In this document: positions 1 through 9,703 of the stretch, in pieces | Layout: each line of letters starts with the position of its first letter | Numbering within the stretch: position 1 is the first letter of the stretch | Origin: Sideroxydans sp. | Lineage (GTDB): Bacteria > Pseudomonadota > Gammaproteobacteria > Burkholderiales > Gallionellaceae | NCBI GenBank assembly: GCA_024636935.1 | Contig: JAGXGC010000007.1 | Coordinates: 45,794 to 109,793 of the forward strand | Length of the DNA stretch: 64,000 nucleotides | Direction: 5' to 3' | Position numbers and translations under genes: made by a program | Notes under the pieces: model-generated | Told to the model about the DNA's origin: nothing | Database searches by the model: none | The model's input: the letters and a program-made list of their open reading frames with translations, nothing else

Positions 1-255
1 ATATCCGCGCACCACTTTGGTTTTCGGCACCGACAGCATCGCGGTGGTGAGCGGGTAGGTCACTTGATCTTCCACCACCTGTGGTGCCTGTCCGGGGAAG
101 CCGGTGAACACGATGACTTGCACGTCGGACAGGTCGGGGATGGCATCCAGCGGTGTGGATTTCATCGCCTGCCAGCCAGCGAACGAGATGAGCAGCGTCG
201 CAATCAGCACCATGAAACGGTTCTTGATCGAGAGGTCGATCAGGGTGCGGATCAT
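1..255 (-). CDS. cusA: CusA/CzcA-type heavy-metal RND efflux pump, N-terminal part (runs off the window)
   Basis: Reverse-strand translation [69 protein letters not shown] is a typical RND pump N-terminus; ATGA overlap with the cusB stop. Confidence 0.9.
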   Translation of the reverse strand, partial: MIRTLIDLSIKNRFMVLIATLLISFAGWQAMKSTPLDAIPDLSDVQVIVFTGFPGQAPQVVEDQVTYPLTTAMLSVPKTKVVRGY

Positions 256-1802
256 TGCTGCGCTCCCGTGCCTTGCGGCGACATGTCACTGGTCGGTTGT
301 TGCATGGTTTCCAGCATCTTGGCAGTGGCTTCCTTCAGTTTCGATTCGGAGTCGATCAGGAACTGGCTCGATGTCACCACCTGTTCGCCTTCTTCAACGC
401 CACTGACGATCTGCGTCTGACTGTTGGCCGCCACACCCAGTGTGACGGTACGCGGCTCAAAGCGCCCCGGTGCGCGTTGTACGAACACCTGAGTCTGCGT
501 TCCGCTGCGCACGATGGCTTCGCTCGGTACTGTCAGCGCATCGACCTTGCGTCCAGCCTGCACTTCCACTTGGCCGAACATGTCGGGTTTAAGCAGCAGT
601 CCCGGATTGGCGAATTCCAGCCGCGCCTTGACCGTGCGCGTCTTGGCATCGAGGTAAGGATAGATGCGTGTAAGTTTGCCGCTGAAGGTGCGGCCGGGAA
701 TGCCGGCGACTTGCAGGTTGGCGCGGTCGCCTTCACGCACCCAAGGCATGTCATCTTCGTATAGGTCGACCATCACCCATACCCGTGACAGGTCGGCGAT
801 CATGTAAAGCTCGGTCGACGGCATGATGCGTTCACCCTCGCGCGCGCCGATGTTCATCACGATGCCGCCCTGCGGCGCATGGATGTGCACCGCTTTGAAT
901 ATCTCGCGCGTTTCCTTCAGTTGCGCGATCTGGTGTTCTGGAATGTCGAACAGGCGCAGCCGCTGTTCCGACGCAGAGAGCATGCGTTGTGCACCTTCAC
1001 GCACATCGGCGAACGTGCTGTCCTTGAGCTTCTCTGCATTGTTCAACGCGAGCAGATACTCCTCCTCACTGGCCACCAGTTGCGGCGAGTAGATGGCGAG
1101 CAGCATGTCGCCTTTCTTCACTGCATCGCCGGTATTATTGACGAACAGCTTCTCCACCCAGCCGTCGTATTTCGGATGCAGGCGCAGTAGTCGCTCCTCG
1201 TCCATCGTGACGCGACCACTGGTGCGGATACTGCGCGATAGCGTGGTGCGCTGCACCGTCTGCGTGCGCACGCCGATGTCCTGCACGATGACCGGATCGA
1301 TGCGGACCGTGCCGGGTAACGACGCTGTATTTTCTTCGGCATAAACCGGGATGTAGTCCATGCCCATCTCATCCTGCGCTGGCACCGGGGAGGTGATCGC
1401 CGGATTCATCGGGTTGCGATAGAACAGGACCTTGCGTTCCTTCGGTGTGTCATCCTCGGCGTACACTGGGATGTAGTCCATACCCATCTCGTCCTGTGCC
1501 GGCACTGGCGAAGTGATCGCGGGGTTCATCGGATTGCGATAGAACAGTGCCTTGCGTTCCTTGGGCTCCTGACCTTCGGCATACACCGGGATGTAGTCCA
1601 TACCCATCTCATCCTGCGCCGGCACCGGCGAAGTGATGGCAGGGTTCATCGGGTTGCGGTAGAACAGGGGTTTGCTTTCGGTCGCAGTGTTTGCTGCTTC
1701 GCTGTTCTGCTGCGTTGTGCCGGTAGCCAGCCAGTAACCGCCGCCCGCGCCAATCAGCAGCGCGCTGCCGATGGCAATGGTGAGTATCGTCTTATTGTTC
1801 AT
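252..1802 (-). CDS. cusB: CusB-type RND efflux periplasmic adaptor with three tandem heavy-metal-binding domains
   Basis: Adaptor core ([31 protein letters not shown]) plus three copies of [31 protein letters not shown]. Confidence 0.92.
   Translation of the reverse strand: MNNKTILTIAIGSALLIGAGGGYWLATGTTQQNSEAANTATESKPLFYRNPMNPAITSPVPAQDEMGMDYIPVYAEGQEPKERKALFYRNPMNPAITSPVPAQDEMGMDYIPVYAEDDTPKERKVLFYRNPMNPAITSPVPAQDEMGMDYIPVYAEENTASLPGTVRIDPVIVQDIGVRTQTVQRTTLSRSIRTSGRVTMDEERLLRLHPKYDGWVEKLFVNNTGDAVKKGDMLLAIYSPQLVASEEEYLLALNNAEKLKDSTFADVREGAQRMLSASEQRLRLFDIPEHQIAQLKETREIFKAVHIHAPQGGIVMNIGAREGERIMPSTELYMIADLSRVWVMVDLYEDDMPWVREGDRANLQVAGIPGRTFSGKLTRIYPYLDAKTRTVKARLEFANPGLLLKPDMFGQVEVQAGRKVDALTVPSEAIVRSGTQTQVFVQRAPGRFEPRTVTLGVAANSQTQIVSGVEEGEQVVTSSQFLIDSESKLKEATAKMLETMQQPTSDMSPQGTGAQQ
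1336..1668 (-). repeat. Tandem coding repeat, about 120 bp period (40 aa), 3 units, inside cusB
   Basis: Near-identical blocks encoding [31 protein letters not shown]. Confidence 0.95.
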
Positions 1803-3102
1803 GCGTGTTCTCCTTGGGGGCGGGTAGCGGCGCGCCTACCGCCGCTTGCAGGTTCGCCAATGCCTGCCAGCCGTTGCTGATGGTCTTCCAGTATTGGGTT
1901 TCGTAGTTGTAGAGCATGACCTGCGCGCGTACCAGATTCAGAAAATCAACCTTGTTCACCTGATACGCGGCGCGCATGGCGGATACGGTCTGTTGTGACT
2001 GCGGGATGAGGCCACCTTTGAATAGAGCAGCCTGTTCGCGGGCAGATTGGTATTCCGCCAGCGCCTGTTCTATCTGTGCTGTGACCTGCAAGATGCTGTC
2101 CTGTAATTCGTAATCCTGCTGTTGCCACTCGGCCTGCCGTTGGGCAACTGCCTGTCCCTGTCGGCTACCGGCGAACAGCGGCAGGCTGATGCCGAGCGTG
2201 ACGCTAGCCAGATCGGCGCGGGCGCTGCCGTTCGGGTTGTTGCCGCTACGGAATCCGTAAGCCAAGCCCAACTTTAAATCGGGGTAATAGTCTTTCTCTG
2301 CCAGTTGGGTGCGCGCTTGTGCAGCCTCCAGCAAATTGCGCCGGGTGGCGAGCAGCGGGCGCGTTGCTTGTGCCAGTTCGATCAATTGGCTGTCGCCGGC
2401 TACCGCTGGCAGGTCTTCGGATGCCTGTGCTGGCAGGATGATCTCGGTGAAGGCTTTGCGCCCCAGCAGTGCGTTCATGCGCGCCGCCATGTTGCGTCGC
2501 GATGCGCGCAGGCTGAGTTCCGTCTCCAGTAATTTGGATAGTTCCACCTGTGCCAGCAATACATCGGACTGCATGCCGAGTCCGGTGCTGTAACGGGTCT
2601 CAGCGATAGTGTTCAGCTGGCGCAGCCAGGCTTGATTGTGCAGCACGATGTCCAGTGCGCGGTCGAGATAGAACAGGTTCCACCAAGTGCTGCGCACGTT
2701 GCGTTCCAGCAGCTGGCTTTGTTCGAGCACATCTTGTCCGGCTGCCTGTGCTTCGCTGTCGGCGGCCTGTTCGCGCAGCCCCAACTTTCCGGGGAAGGGA
2801 AGTGTCAGGCCGATGCCGATCTGCTTTTGCGTCATCGCTTCTTGTGACACGGAGAACGTATCGGTCGGGAAGCTGAGCGCGTTCAGCGATAGCGTCGGGT
2901 CGGGTAGGGTCGATACTTGTTCGGGTACGGCTGCCAACGCCTCGGCGCGCGACTGTCTTGCCGCCAGTCCGGGATTGTTAGCCAGCGCGAGCGTCACAGC
3001 CTGTTCCAGTTGCAACGGGCTGTCCGTTTCCGCCTGCGCCGTCTGCGTCAGCAAAGACGCCAGCAGCAATGCAGAAATGAAATTCTTGATCGGATTCATC
3101 AT
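1792..3102 (-). CDS. cusC: TolC/CusC family outer membrane efflux protein
   Basis: OEP-family sequence, overlaps cusB, same operon. Confidence 0.88.
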   Translation of the reverse strand: MMNPIKNFISALLLASLLTQTAQAETDSPLQLEQAVTLALANNPGLAARQSRAEALAAVPEQVSTLPDPTLSLNALSFPTDTFSVSQEAMTQKQIGIGLTLPFPGKLGLREQAADSEAQAAGQDVLEQSQLLERNVRSTWWNLFYLDRALDIVLHNQAWLRQLNTIAETRYSTGLGMQSDVLLAQVELSKLLETELSLRASRRNMAARMNALLGRKAFTEIILPAQASEDLPAVAGDSQLIELAQATRPLLATRRNLLEAAQARTQLAEKDYYPDLKLGLAYGFRSGNNPNGSARADLASVTLGISLPLFAGSRQGQAVAQRQAEWQQQDYELQDSILQVTAQIEQALAEYQSAREQAALFKGGLIPQSQQTVSAMRAAYQVNKVDFLNLVRAQVMLYNYETQYWKTISNGWQALANLQAAVGAPLPAPKENTHEQ

Positions 3103-3166
3103 TCAGTTGTCTCCAGTCGGGGCGGCAGTCGCCTGATTCGGCGACTGCCGCACATCCGAGCCGCGA

Positions 3167-3538
3167 TTATTTCTGCGGCGTAATGTGAGTGACGAAATAC
3201 ATGCGAGGTCCTTCATTGACCACTTCGAACTTCACTTTCTGGCCGGGCTTGATACCTTTCAGGATCGCGGCATCTTTGACCTTGAAGTCCATGGTCATGC
3301 CGGGCCAGCCGAGCGATTCGATCGGGCCGTGGGTCATGTTGACCTTGTTGTGCTGTAGATCGACCTTGTTCACCACACCTTGTCCCATATGGGATTGGGC
3401 AGCGGCATGCATGTCAGCTTGATGCATACCGGATTGCGACATGTCTGATTGAGACATATGTTGTGAGTGATCCGCTGCCAGCGCGGCAGTGGAGGTGGCG
3501 AGCAAAAAGACAGAAAGGCTGATGGTTGTGATTTTCAT
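3167..3538 (-). CDS. cusF: CusF/CusE-like periplasmic copper-binding protein
   Basis: Signal peptide, Met/His-rich N-terminus, GVVNKVDLQHNKVNMTHGPIESLGWPGMTMDFKVKD typical of CusF. Confidence 0.88.
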   Translation of the reverse strand: MKITTISLSVFLLATSTAALAADHSQHMSQSDMSQSGMHQADMHAAAQSHMGQGVVNKVDLQHNKVNMTHGPIESLGWPGMTMDFKVKDAAILKGIKPGQKVKFEVVNEGPRMYFVTHITPQK

Positions 3539-3680
3539 GTTGATCTCCTAAAGATGTAATGGAACTGGTGGTGCTGGGGTGATAGCTGACGCTAAATACG
3601 CAACGCACAGGCGAACACCGCCACTGGGCAGTGCAGGACAAAAATCAGTTTATGAAAAAGACAGACGGACTCGTCCCGCG

Positions 3681-4064
3681 TTAAGCGGTAACAAGAGGTG
3701 GCGGATCTAGCGGAGCGGAAAGATGGGAGACGAAAGTCTCTGGGATGAAGCTCACTGCTTGCGAACCGGTTTCAGCCAATTGCATGTTGACAGCCGGGAC
3801 ATCGAGGAATGCGGTGCATGCTAGGTGGCAGATGCTGCATGAGGAACCCATGGAGGAATCATCATTGGATGCCTGCATATCGTCATGATTCATCATGTGA
3901 TGCTCGCCCATATCGCCATGCGACATATCCATCATCATAGCGCTGTCGTGACACTCACCCTGCTGCAATTGCATGCCGAGCGAAGCCGCCAATGCGCTGC
4001 CGCTGGAAAGCGGGAGCCACAACAGCATGATCACAGCAATGATTTTTCGGGTCAGCTTCGACAT
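3681..4064 (-). CDS. Met/His-rich secreted protein with CSICH motif (probable metal-related)
   Basis: Signal-like N-terminus from MSKLTRKI, DMSHGDMGEHHMMNHDDM, CSICHLAC; adjacent to cus operon. Confidence 0.55.
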   Translation of the reverse strand: MSKLTRKIIAVIMLLWLPLSSGSALAASLGMQLQQGECHDSAMMMDMSHGDMGEHHMMNHDDMQASNDDSSMGSSCSICHLACTAFLDVPAVNMQLAETGSQAVSFIPETFVSHLSAPLDPPPLVTA

Positions 4065-4212
4065 GGGATGCAGTGTGGTTAAACTTGAGGGATTAGTCAA
4101 TGGGGCGACAGATTGGTTCCGATAAGGTGAACTTATATATAACCGTTGTCCAGTAGGTGGTGAAGGGGGTAAAGTTCACTTAACCACGCATAACAATAAA
4201 TGAGGTTAGAAA

Positions 4213-6645
4213 ATGGCGATAACGATCACGGTGGTAGTGCTTACTGTCTTCCTTTTACTTGCTTTCTTCCGATCTTCGATTTGGGGTTGGTTGTTAGCTT
4301 TTCTGGTTCTGGTGCCGGTGATCGCGATCGAAAGCCGCATCTCTGATGGTGCCTTGAAAAACATCTATCTGGCGCTGGCAATCTTCGTGCTGGTGTTCGG
4401 TGTGCCTTATCTGCGCCGCCTGTTGATCAGTAACTTCGTCCTTAAAATCTTCCGCAAGATATTGCCGCCGGTCTCGCAGACCGAGCAGGAGGCGCTGGAC
4501 GCCGGTACGGTGTGGTGGGACGGTGAATTGTTCAGCGGTCGCCCGCGTTGGAGCAAGTTGCTGGCAATGCCCAAGACGGGGCTGAGTGAGCGCGAGCAGG
4601 CTTTCGTGGATAACGAAGTGGAAACACTTTGCGGCATGTTGGACGATTGGGACATCACCCACACACGGCAGGATCTGCCGCCCGAAGTGTGGCAGTACAT
4701 CAAGGACCATGGTTTCTTCGGCATGATCATCCCGAAGGAATATGGCGGACTGGAATTCTCGGCACAAGCTCACTCGGCTGTGGTGACCAAGGTTTCTTCA
4801 AGAAGCGGAACGGCGGGTGTGACAGTGATGGTGCCGAACTCGCTTGGGCCGGCAGAACTGTTGTTGAAGTACGGCACACAAGAACAGAAGGATAAATATC
4901 TGAACCGCTTGGCGAAGGGTTTGGAAGTGCCGTGTTTCGCCCTGACTGGACCGTTCGCCGGTTCAGACGCGGGTGCGATCCCAGACAACGGTATCGTGTG
5001 TCATGGGGAGTTCAATGGTCAGCAGGTGCTGGGCATCCGCCTCAACTGGGAGAAACGTTACATTACGCTGGCACCGGTAGCGACTTTGCTGGGTCTGGCA
5101 TTCAAGCTGTACGACCCTGAACATCTGCTGGGTGCAGAAAAATCGATGGGCATCACCTTGGCATTGATTCCTACGGACTTGCCAGGTGTGCAGATCGGTC
5201 GCCGTCACTTCCCGCTCAACTCGGCTTTTCTCAATGGTCCGACGGTGGGCAAAGATGTGTTCATCCCGATGGAGTTCATCATCGGTGGCATGCCGCGCAT
5301 CGGCCAAGGTTGGCGCATGCTGATGGATTGTCTGTCGGTGGGTCGTTCTATCTCGCTACCGGCTAGTGCCGTGGGGGGCGCCAAACTTGCGGCGCGCACT
5401 AGCGGCGCTTATGGTCGCGTGCGCAAGCAGTTCCACATGCCGGTCGGCAAGTTCGAAGGTGTTGAAGAGGCGCTGGCGCGCATCGGTGGGCACACTTATG
5501 TGATGGACGCGACGCGACGCATGACCGCGCTGGCGGTCGATCTGCACGAGAAGCCGGCGGTGGTATCGGCTATCGCCAAGTATCACTGCACAGAACGTGG
5601 TCGGATGGTGATCAATGATGCGATGGACGTTCACGGAGGCAAAGGAATCTGCATGGGACCGGACAACTATCTGGCGCGTATGTATCAGCAGACCCCGATC
5701 GGCATCACGGTGGAAGGTGCGAACATCCTCACGCGCAGCCTGATGATCTTTGGCCAGGGCGCGGTCCGTTCCCATCCCTACGTTCTGAAGGAGATGCAGG
5801 CGGCGCACAACCAGAATGCGGAACGCGCCTCGCTGGATTTCGACAAGGCGTTCTTCGCGCACATCAGCTTTAGTCTGAGCAATGCGGTGCGTTCGGTGCT
5901 GTATGGTTTGTCGGGCGGGCGACTGATCTACGTGCCGACCGGTGCACCGACACATCGTTACTATCAACTGTTGACACGTTATGCGGCATCGTTCGCCTTC
6001 GCGGCAGATATCGCCATGTTGGTGCTGGGCGGTGGATTAAAGCGCAAAGAAAAACTCTCTGCGCGTCTGGGAGATGTGTTGAGCAACCTTTACCTGTGCT
6101 CGGCAGTGTTGAAGAAGTTCGAGGACGATGGCCGGCCCAAAGCCGATGAGCCGCTACTGCACTGGGCGATGGAAGATGGTTTGTATCGCATCCAGACTGC
6201 ATTCGATGGGGTGATGCAGAACTTCCCGAATCGTTTCTTCGCGCTGTTGTTGCGTTTGGTGGTATTCCCGCTGGGGCAGTGTCGTAACCCCCCTTCCGAT
6301 GACAGAGGCCATCAAGTGGCGGCACTGATGTTGAAGCCGGGTGATGTGCGTGACCGACTCACCGCCGGTATGTACATCAAGCGAGACGAGCAGGATGCGG
6401 TCGGTGCCCTTGAAGCGGCATTGGCCAGCACGCTGGCCTGTGAACCGATACAGGCGAGGTTGGAAAAAGAAGCCAAGGCCGGCAAGCTGAAAGCGATGGA
6501 TGAGATGTCGCGCATCGCCGAAGCACGGGAAGCAGGATTCATCAATCCGGAAGAGGCGATACAACTGGAGCGTGATTACATGTTACGGCGCAAGGTCATC
6601 ATGGTGGATGATTTTGATGCCAAGCAACTGCAGGCGAACGGATGA
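4213..6645 (+). CDS. fadE: Acyl-CoA dehydrogenase, FadE type (membrane N-terminus)
   Basis: 810 aa, hydrophobic N-terminus, FFGMIIPKEYGGLEFSAQAHS and ALTGPFAGSDAGAIPD motifs. Confidence 0.93.
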   Translation: MAITITVVVLTVFLLLAFFRSSIWGWLLAFLVLVPVIAIESRISDGALKNIYLALAIFVLVFGVPYLRRLLISNFVLKIFRKILPPVSQTEQEALDAGTVWWDGELFSGRPRWSKLLAMPKTGLSEREQAFVDNEVETLCGMLDDWDITHTRQDLPPEVWQYIKDHGFFGMIIPKEYGGLEFSAQAHSAVVTKVSSRSGTAGVTVMVPNSLGPAELLLKYGTQEQKDKYLNRLAKGLEVPCFALTGPFAGSDAGAIPDNGIVCHGEFNGQQVLGIRLNWEKRYITLAPVATLLGLAFKLYDPEHLLGAEKSMGITLALIPTDLPGVQIGRRHFPLNSAFLNGPTVGKDVFIPMEFIIGGMPRIGQGWRMLMDCLSVGRSISLPASAVGGAKLAARTSGAYGRVRKQFHMPVGKFEGVEEALARIGGHTYVMDATRRMTALAVDLHEKPAVVSAIAKYHCTERGRMVINDAMDVHGGKGICMGPDNYLARMYQQTPIGITVEGANILTRSLMIFGQGAVRSHPYVLKEMQAAHNQNAERASLDFDKAFFAHISFSLSNAVRSVLYGLSGGRLIYVPTGAPTHRYYQLLTRYAASFAFAADIAMLVLGGGLKRKEKLSARLGDVLSNLYLCSAVLKKFEDDGRPKADEPLLHWAMEDGLYRIQTAFDGVMQNFPNRFFALLLRLVVFPLGQCRNPPSDDRGHQVAALMLKPGDVRDRLTAGMYIKRDEQDAVGALEAALASTLACEPIQARLEKEAKAGKLKAMDEMSRIAEAREAGFINPEEAIQLERDYMLRRKVIMVDDFDAKQLQANG

Positions 6646-7472
6646 GTAGCCTGCGCGACAAGGTGGTCTTCATCACCGGTTCCAGTCGTGGGATCGGACG
6701 GGAGATCGCCCTGCGTTGCGCACGCGAAGGTGCCAAACTGATCATCACCGGCAAGACGGTGGATCCGCATCCAAAATTGCCGGGCACTATCCACAGCGTG
6801 GCGGAGGAAGTGGTTGCCGCGGGAGGGCAGGCGCTGGCTGTGCAACTTGATGTGCGCGATGAACAGGCTATTCACGATGCAGTAGAAAAGGCAGCCGCCC
6901 ATTTCGGCGGCATCGATGTGCTGGTCAATAACGCGAGTGCGATCAGTCTGACTAGTACGCTAAATACACCCGCTAAGCGATTGGATCTGATGTGGGACGT
7001 GAACATGCGTGCCACCTTTCTCACTTCCCAGGCCTGCATTCCTTATCTCAAGCAAGCGGTCAATCCGCATATTCTTTCTATGTCGCCGCCATTGAACATG
7101 GGGCCGGATAATTTTGCGCCGCATGTGGCATACACCATCTCGAAATACGGCATGAGCATGGTGACCATGGGGTTGGCGCGTGAGTTCGAGGGATCCTGTA
7201 TCGCATGTAACTGTCTGTGGCCGCGTACCACCATCGCCACTGCAGCCATCGAATACAACTTTCCGGAAGAGATACTGCGTGCATCGCGCAAACCGGCCAT
7301 CGTGGCCGATGCCGCGTTTGCCATCCTGACGCGGACCAGTGATACCTGTAACGGTAACTTCTTCATCGACGAGGAGGTGCTGCGCGAATCAGGAGTGAGT
7401 GACTTTGAGCAGTATGCAGTCAGTCCGGGGGGGCGGTTGTTCGACGATCTGTTCTTGCAGGCAAAACCTTAA
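6642..7472 (+). CDS. Short-chain dehydrogenase/reductase
   Basis: VFITGSSRGIGREIALRCAREGA; NNASAI; YxxxK (YTISKYGMS); overlaps fadE by 4 nt. Confidence 0.88.
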   Translation: MSSLRDKVVFITGSSRGIGREIALRCAREGAKLIITGKTVDPHPKLPGTIHSVAEEVVAAGGQALAVQLDVRDEQAIHDAVEKAAAHFGGIDVLVNNASAISLTSTLNTPAKRLDLMWDVNMRATFLTSQACIPYLKQAVNPHILSMSPPLNMGPDNFAPHVAYTISKYGMSMVTMGLAREFEGSCIACNCLWPRTTIATAAIEYNFPEEILRASRKPAIVADAAFAILTRTSDTCNGNFFIDEEVLRESGVSDFEQYAVSPGGRLFDDLFLQAKP

Positions 7473-7484
7473 AGGGAGAGAGAC

Positions 7485-9290
7485 ATGGCGACAGCAGACA
7501 ACGTTGATGTGATCACACCGGAACAGGCGGGCACCTTGCATGGGCTTTTTCTTGAACGTGCCAAACGCTCGCAGGACAAGGAAGCTTACCGATATTTCGA
7601 TGCGAATCTTGATGCATGGGTGAGCCTGAGCTGGCGCCAGATGCTTGCTGAAGTGGCTCGCTGGCAAGCTGCGTTGGCGAAGGAAGGTTTGCAGAAGGGT
7701 GACCGCGTCGCGCTGATGTTGCGTAACTGTCCGCAATGGGTGATGTTCGATCAGGCCGCGATGTCGTTGGGGCTGGTCACTGTGCCGCTCTATACCGTGG
7801 ATCGCGCTGAGAACATCGCCTATATCGTGAACGATGCGCAGGCCAAGGTGTTGCTGTTCGAGACAGCCGAGCAATGGCAGGAATTGAACGCCGTGAAATC
7901 GCTGATGCCCAGCGTGCAGCGTTTCATCTCGCTGGACGAAGTGGCTGCCAACGAACCACGTCTGCTTTGTGCGGCGCACGCCTTGCCGTCTGCCGCTGAA
8001 CTGCAGCCGTCGGTGTCGTGTGACATTGCCGAGCTGGCCAGCATCATCTACACCTCCGGCACTACCGGCAAGCCCAAAGGCGTGATGCTGAGTCATCGCA
8101 ATATGTTGAGTAATACCCACTCCGCACTGGGCACCTTCGTGCTCTACGATGACGATCTGCTGCTGTCCTTCCTGCCTCTGTCGCATACCTTCGAACGGAC
8201 TTGTGGCTACTACCTGCAAGTGATGACTGGTGCGACTGTGGCCTATGCACGATCTATCCCGCAGCTGTCTGAAGACCTGTTGAGCATAAGGCCCACCATC
8301 CTTATCTCAGTGCCACGCATCTACGAACGTATCTACTCGGCTATCAGCGCAAAGCTGGAAGAAGGGCCTGCATTGCGCAAGAAGTTGTTTCAGCTGGCAG
8401 TCAAGGTGGGATGGGCGCGCTTTGAGCATGAGCAGGGGCGTGGTGGATGGAAATTTTCGATGTTGCTGTGGCCCATCTTGAACAAGCTGGTGGCAGGCAA
8501 GATACTGGCGCGACTGGGGGGGCGGTTGCGCACCGCAGTCACCGGTGGCGCCGCGTTGGATGCCGACATCTCGCGCATGTTCGTCGGCCTTGGCCTGCCG
8601 GTGGTGCAAGGGTATGGCCTGACAGAGACCAGTCCCATCGTCACCGGCAACCATCTGGACAACAATTTCCCCGATAGTGTGGGGCAACCGATACGCGGCG
8701 TGCAGATTAAACTCGGGGTACAGAATGCGCTACTGGTGAAGGGGCCGAACGTGATGATGGGCTACTGGAACAATCCGGAAGCGACCAAGGCCATCCTCGA
8801 CGAGGAGGGATGGCTCAACACCGGCGACATCGCACGTATCAGTGAGACTGGCCATGTGTACATCACAGGCCGCCTGAAAGAGATCATCGTGATGGGTAAC
8901 GGTGAAAAGATCCCGCCCGCCGATATGGAGGCCGCCATCCTGCACGATCCGCTGATCGATCAGGTGATGATCTTGGGGGAAGGCAAACCCTATCTGGTCG
9001 CGTTGGCAGTACTCAATCCCATCGTGTGGCCGGAGATCGCCGCCAAGGTCGGTGTGCGGCCTGATATGCCGGAATCGCTCACAGACAGCAACGTGGAAGC
9101 CAAGGTACTACGCCGTATCACACGCAACATTCGCACCTTCCCGGGTTATGCCAAGGTCAATCGTGTGCTGTTGCTGACCGAACCGTGGAGCATAGACAAC
9201 GGCCTGCTGACCCCCAAGCTCAGCTTGAAACGAGACAAGGTGGTAGCGAAGTTCTCGCGTGAGATCGAAGCACTTTATGAAGGACACTGA
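7485..9290 (+). CDS. AMP-dependent long-chain acyl-CoA synthetase
   Basis: IIYTSGTTGKPKGVMLSHRN and GYGLTETSP motifs. Confidence 0.93.
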   Translation: MATADNVDVITPEQAGTLHGLFLERAKRSQDKEAYRYFDANLDAWVSLSWRQMLAEVARWQAALAKEGLQKGDRVALMLRNCPQWVMFDQAAMSLGLVTVPLYTVDRAENIAYIVNDAQAKVLLFETAEQWQELNAVKSLMPSVQRFISLDEVAANEPRLLCAAHALPSAAELQPSVSCDIAELASIIYTSGTTGKPKGVMLSHRNMLSNTHSALGTFVLYDDDLLLSFLPLSHTFERTCGYYLQVMTGATVAYARSIPQLSEDLLSIRPTILISVPRIYERIYSAISAKLEEGPALRKKLFQLAVKVGWARFEHEQGRGGWKFSMLLWPILNKLVAGKILARLGGRLRTAVTGGAALDADISRMFVGLGLPVVQGYGLTETSPIVTGNHLDNNFPDSVGQPIRGVQIKLGVQNALLVKGPNVMMGYWNNPEATKAILDEEGWLNTGDIARISETGHVYITGRLKEIIVMGNGEKIPPADMEAAILHDPLIDQVMILGEGKPYLVALAVLNPIVWPEIAAKVGVRPDMPESLTDSNVEAKVLRRITRNIRTFPGYAKVNRVLLLTEPWSIDNGLLTPKLSLKRDKVVAKFSREIEALYEGH

Positions 9291-9292
9291 AT

Positions 9293-9694
9293 ATGAATTC
9301 GCCTGTTACATCTTTACCTAATCGGGAGCCGACACTGCGTGTAGCGGCGATGCCATCCGATGCTAACTACACTGGCGATATCTTTGGCGGCTGGCTGATG
9401 GGGCAGGTGGATATAGCGGGTAGCATCCCCGCCGTGCAGCGGGCGAAAGGGCGTGTGGCGACCGTAGCCGTGAATTCTTTTGTGTTCAAGCAGCCGATTT
9501 TCATCGGCGACATCGTGAGTTTTTATACGCGCATCGTTAAAACCGGCAACACGTCCATCACGGTGGATGTGGAAGTGTACGTACAGCGTGATCCGGCCAA
9601 TCCCAGCTGCCATCAGGTGACTGAAGCACAACTGACCTATGTCGCGGTAGGCGAGGATCGCAAGCCACGCCCGTTGCCGACTATCAATAACTAG
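9293..9694 (+). CDS. Acyl-CoA thioesterase, hotdog fold (YciA-like)
   Basis: LRVAAMPSDANYTGDIFGGWLMGQVDIAGSI. Confidence 0.85.
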   Translation: MNSPVTSLPNREPTLRVAAMPSDANYTGDIFGGWLMGQVDIAGSIPAVQRAKGRVATVAVNSFVFKQPIFIGDIVSFYTRIVKTGNTSITVDVEVYVQRDPANPSCHQVTEAQLTYVAVGEDRKPRPLPTINN

Positions 9695-9703
9695 GAGCGA
9701 AAG

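Noticed and set aside
1336-1668. CRISPR-like repeat
   Set aside because: Repeats are in frame, coding, 120-bp period with no spacers
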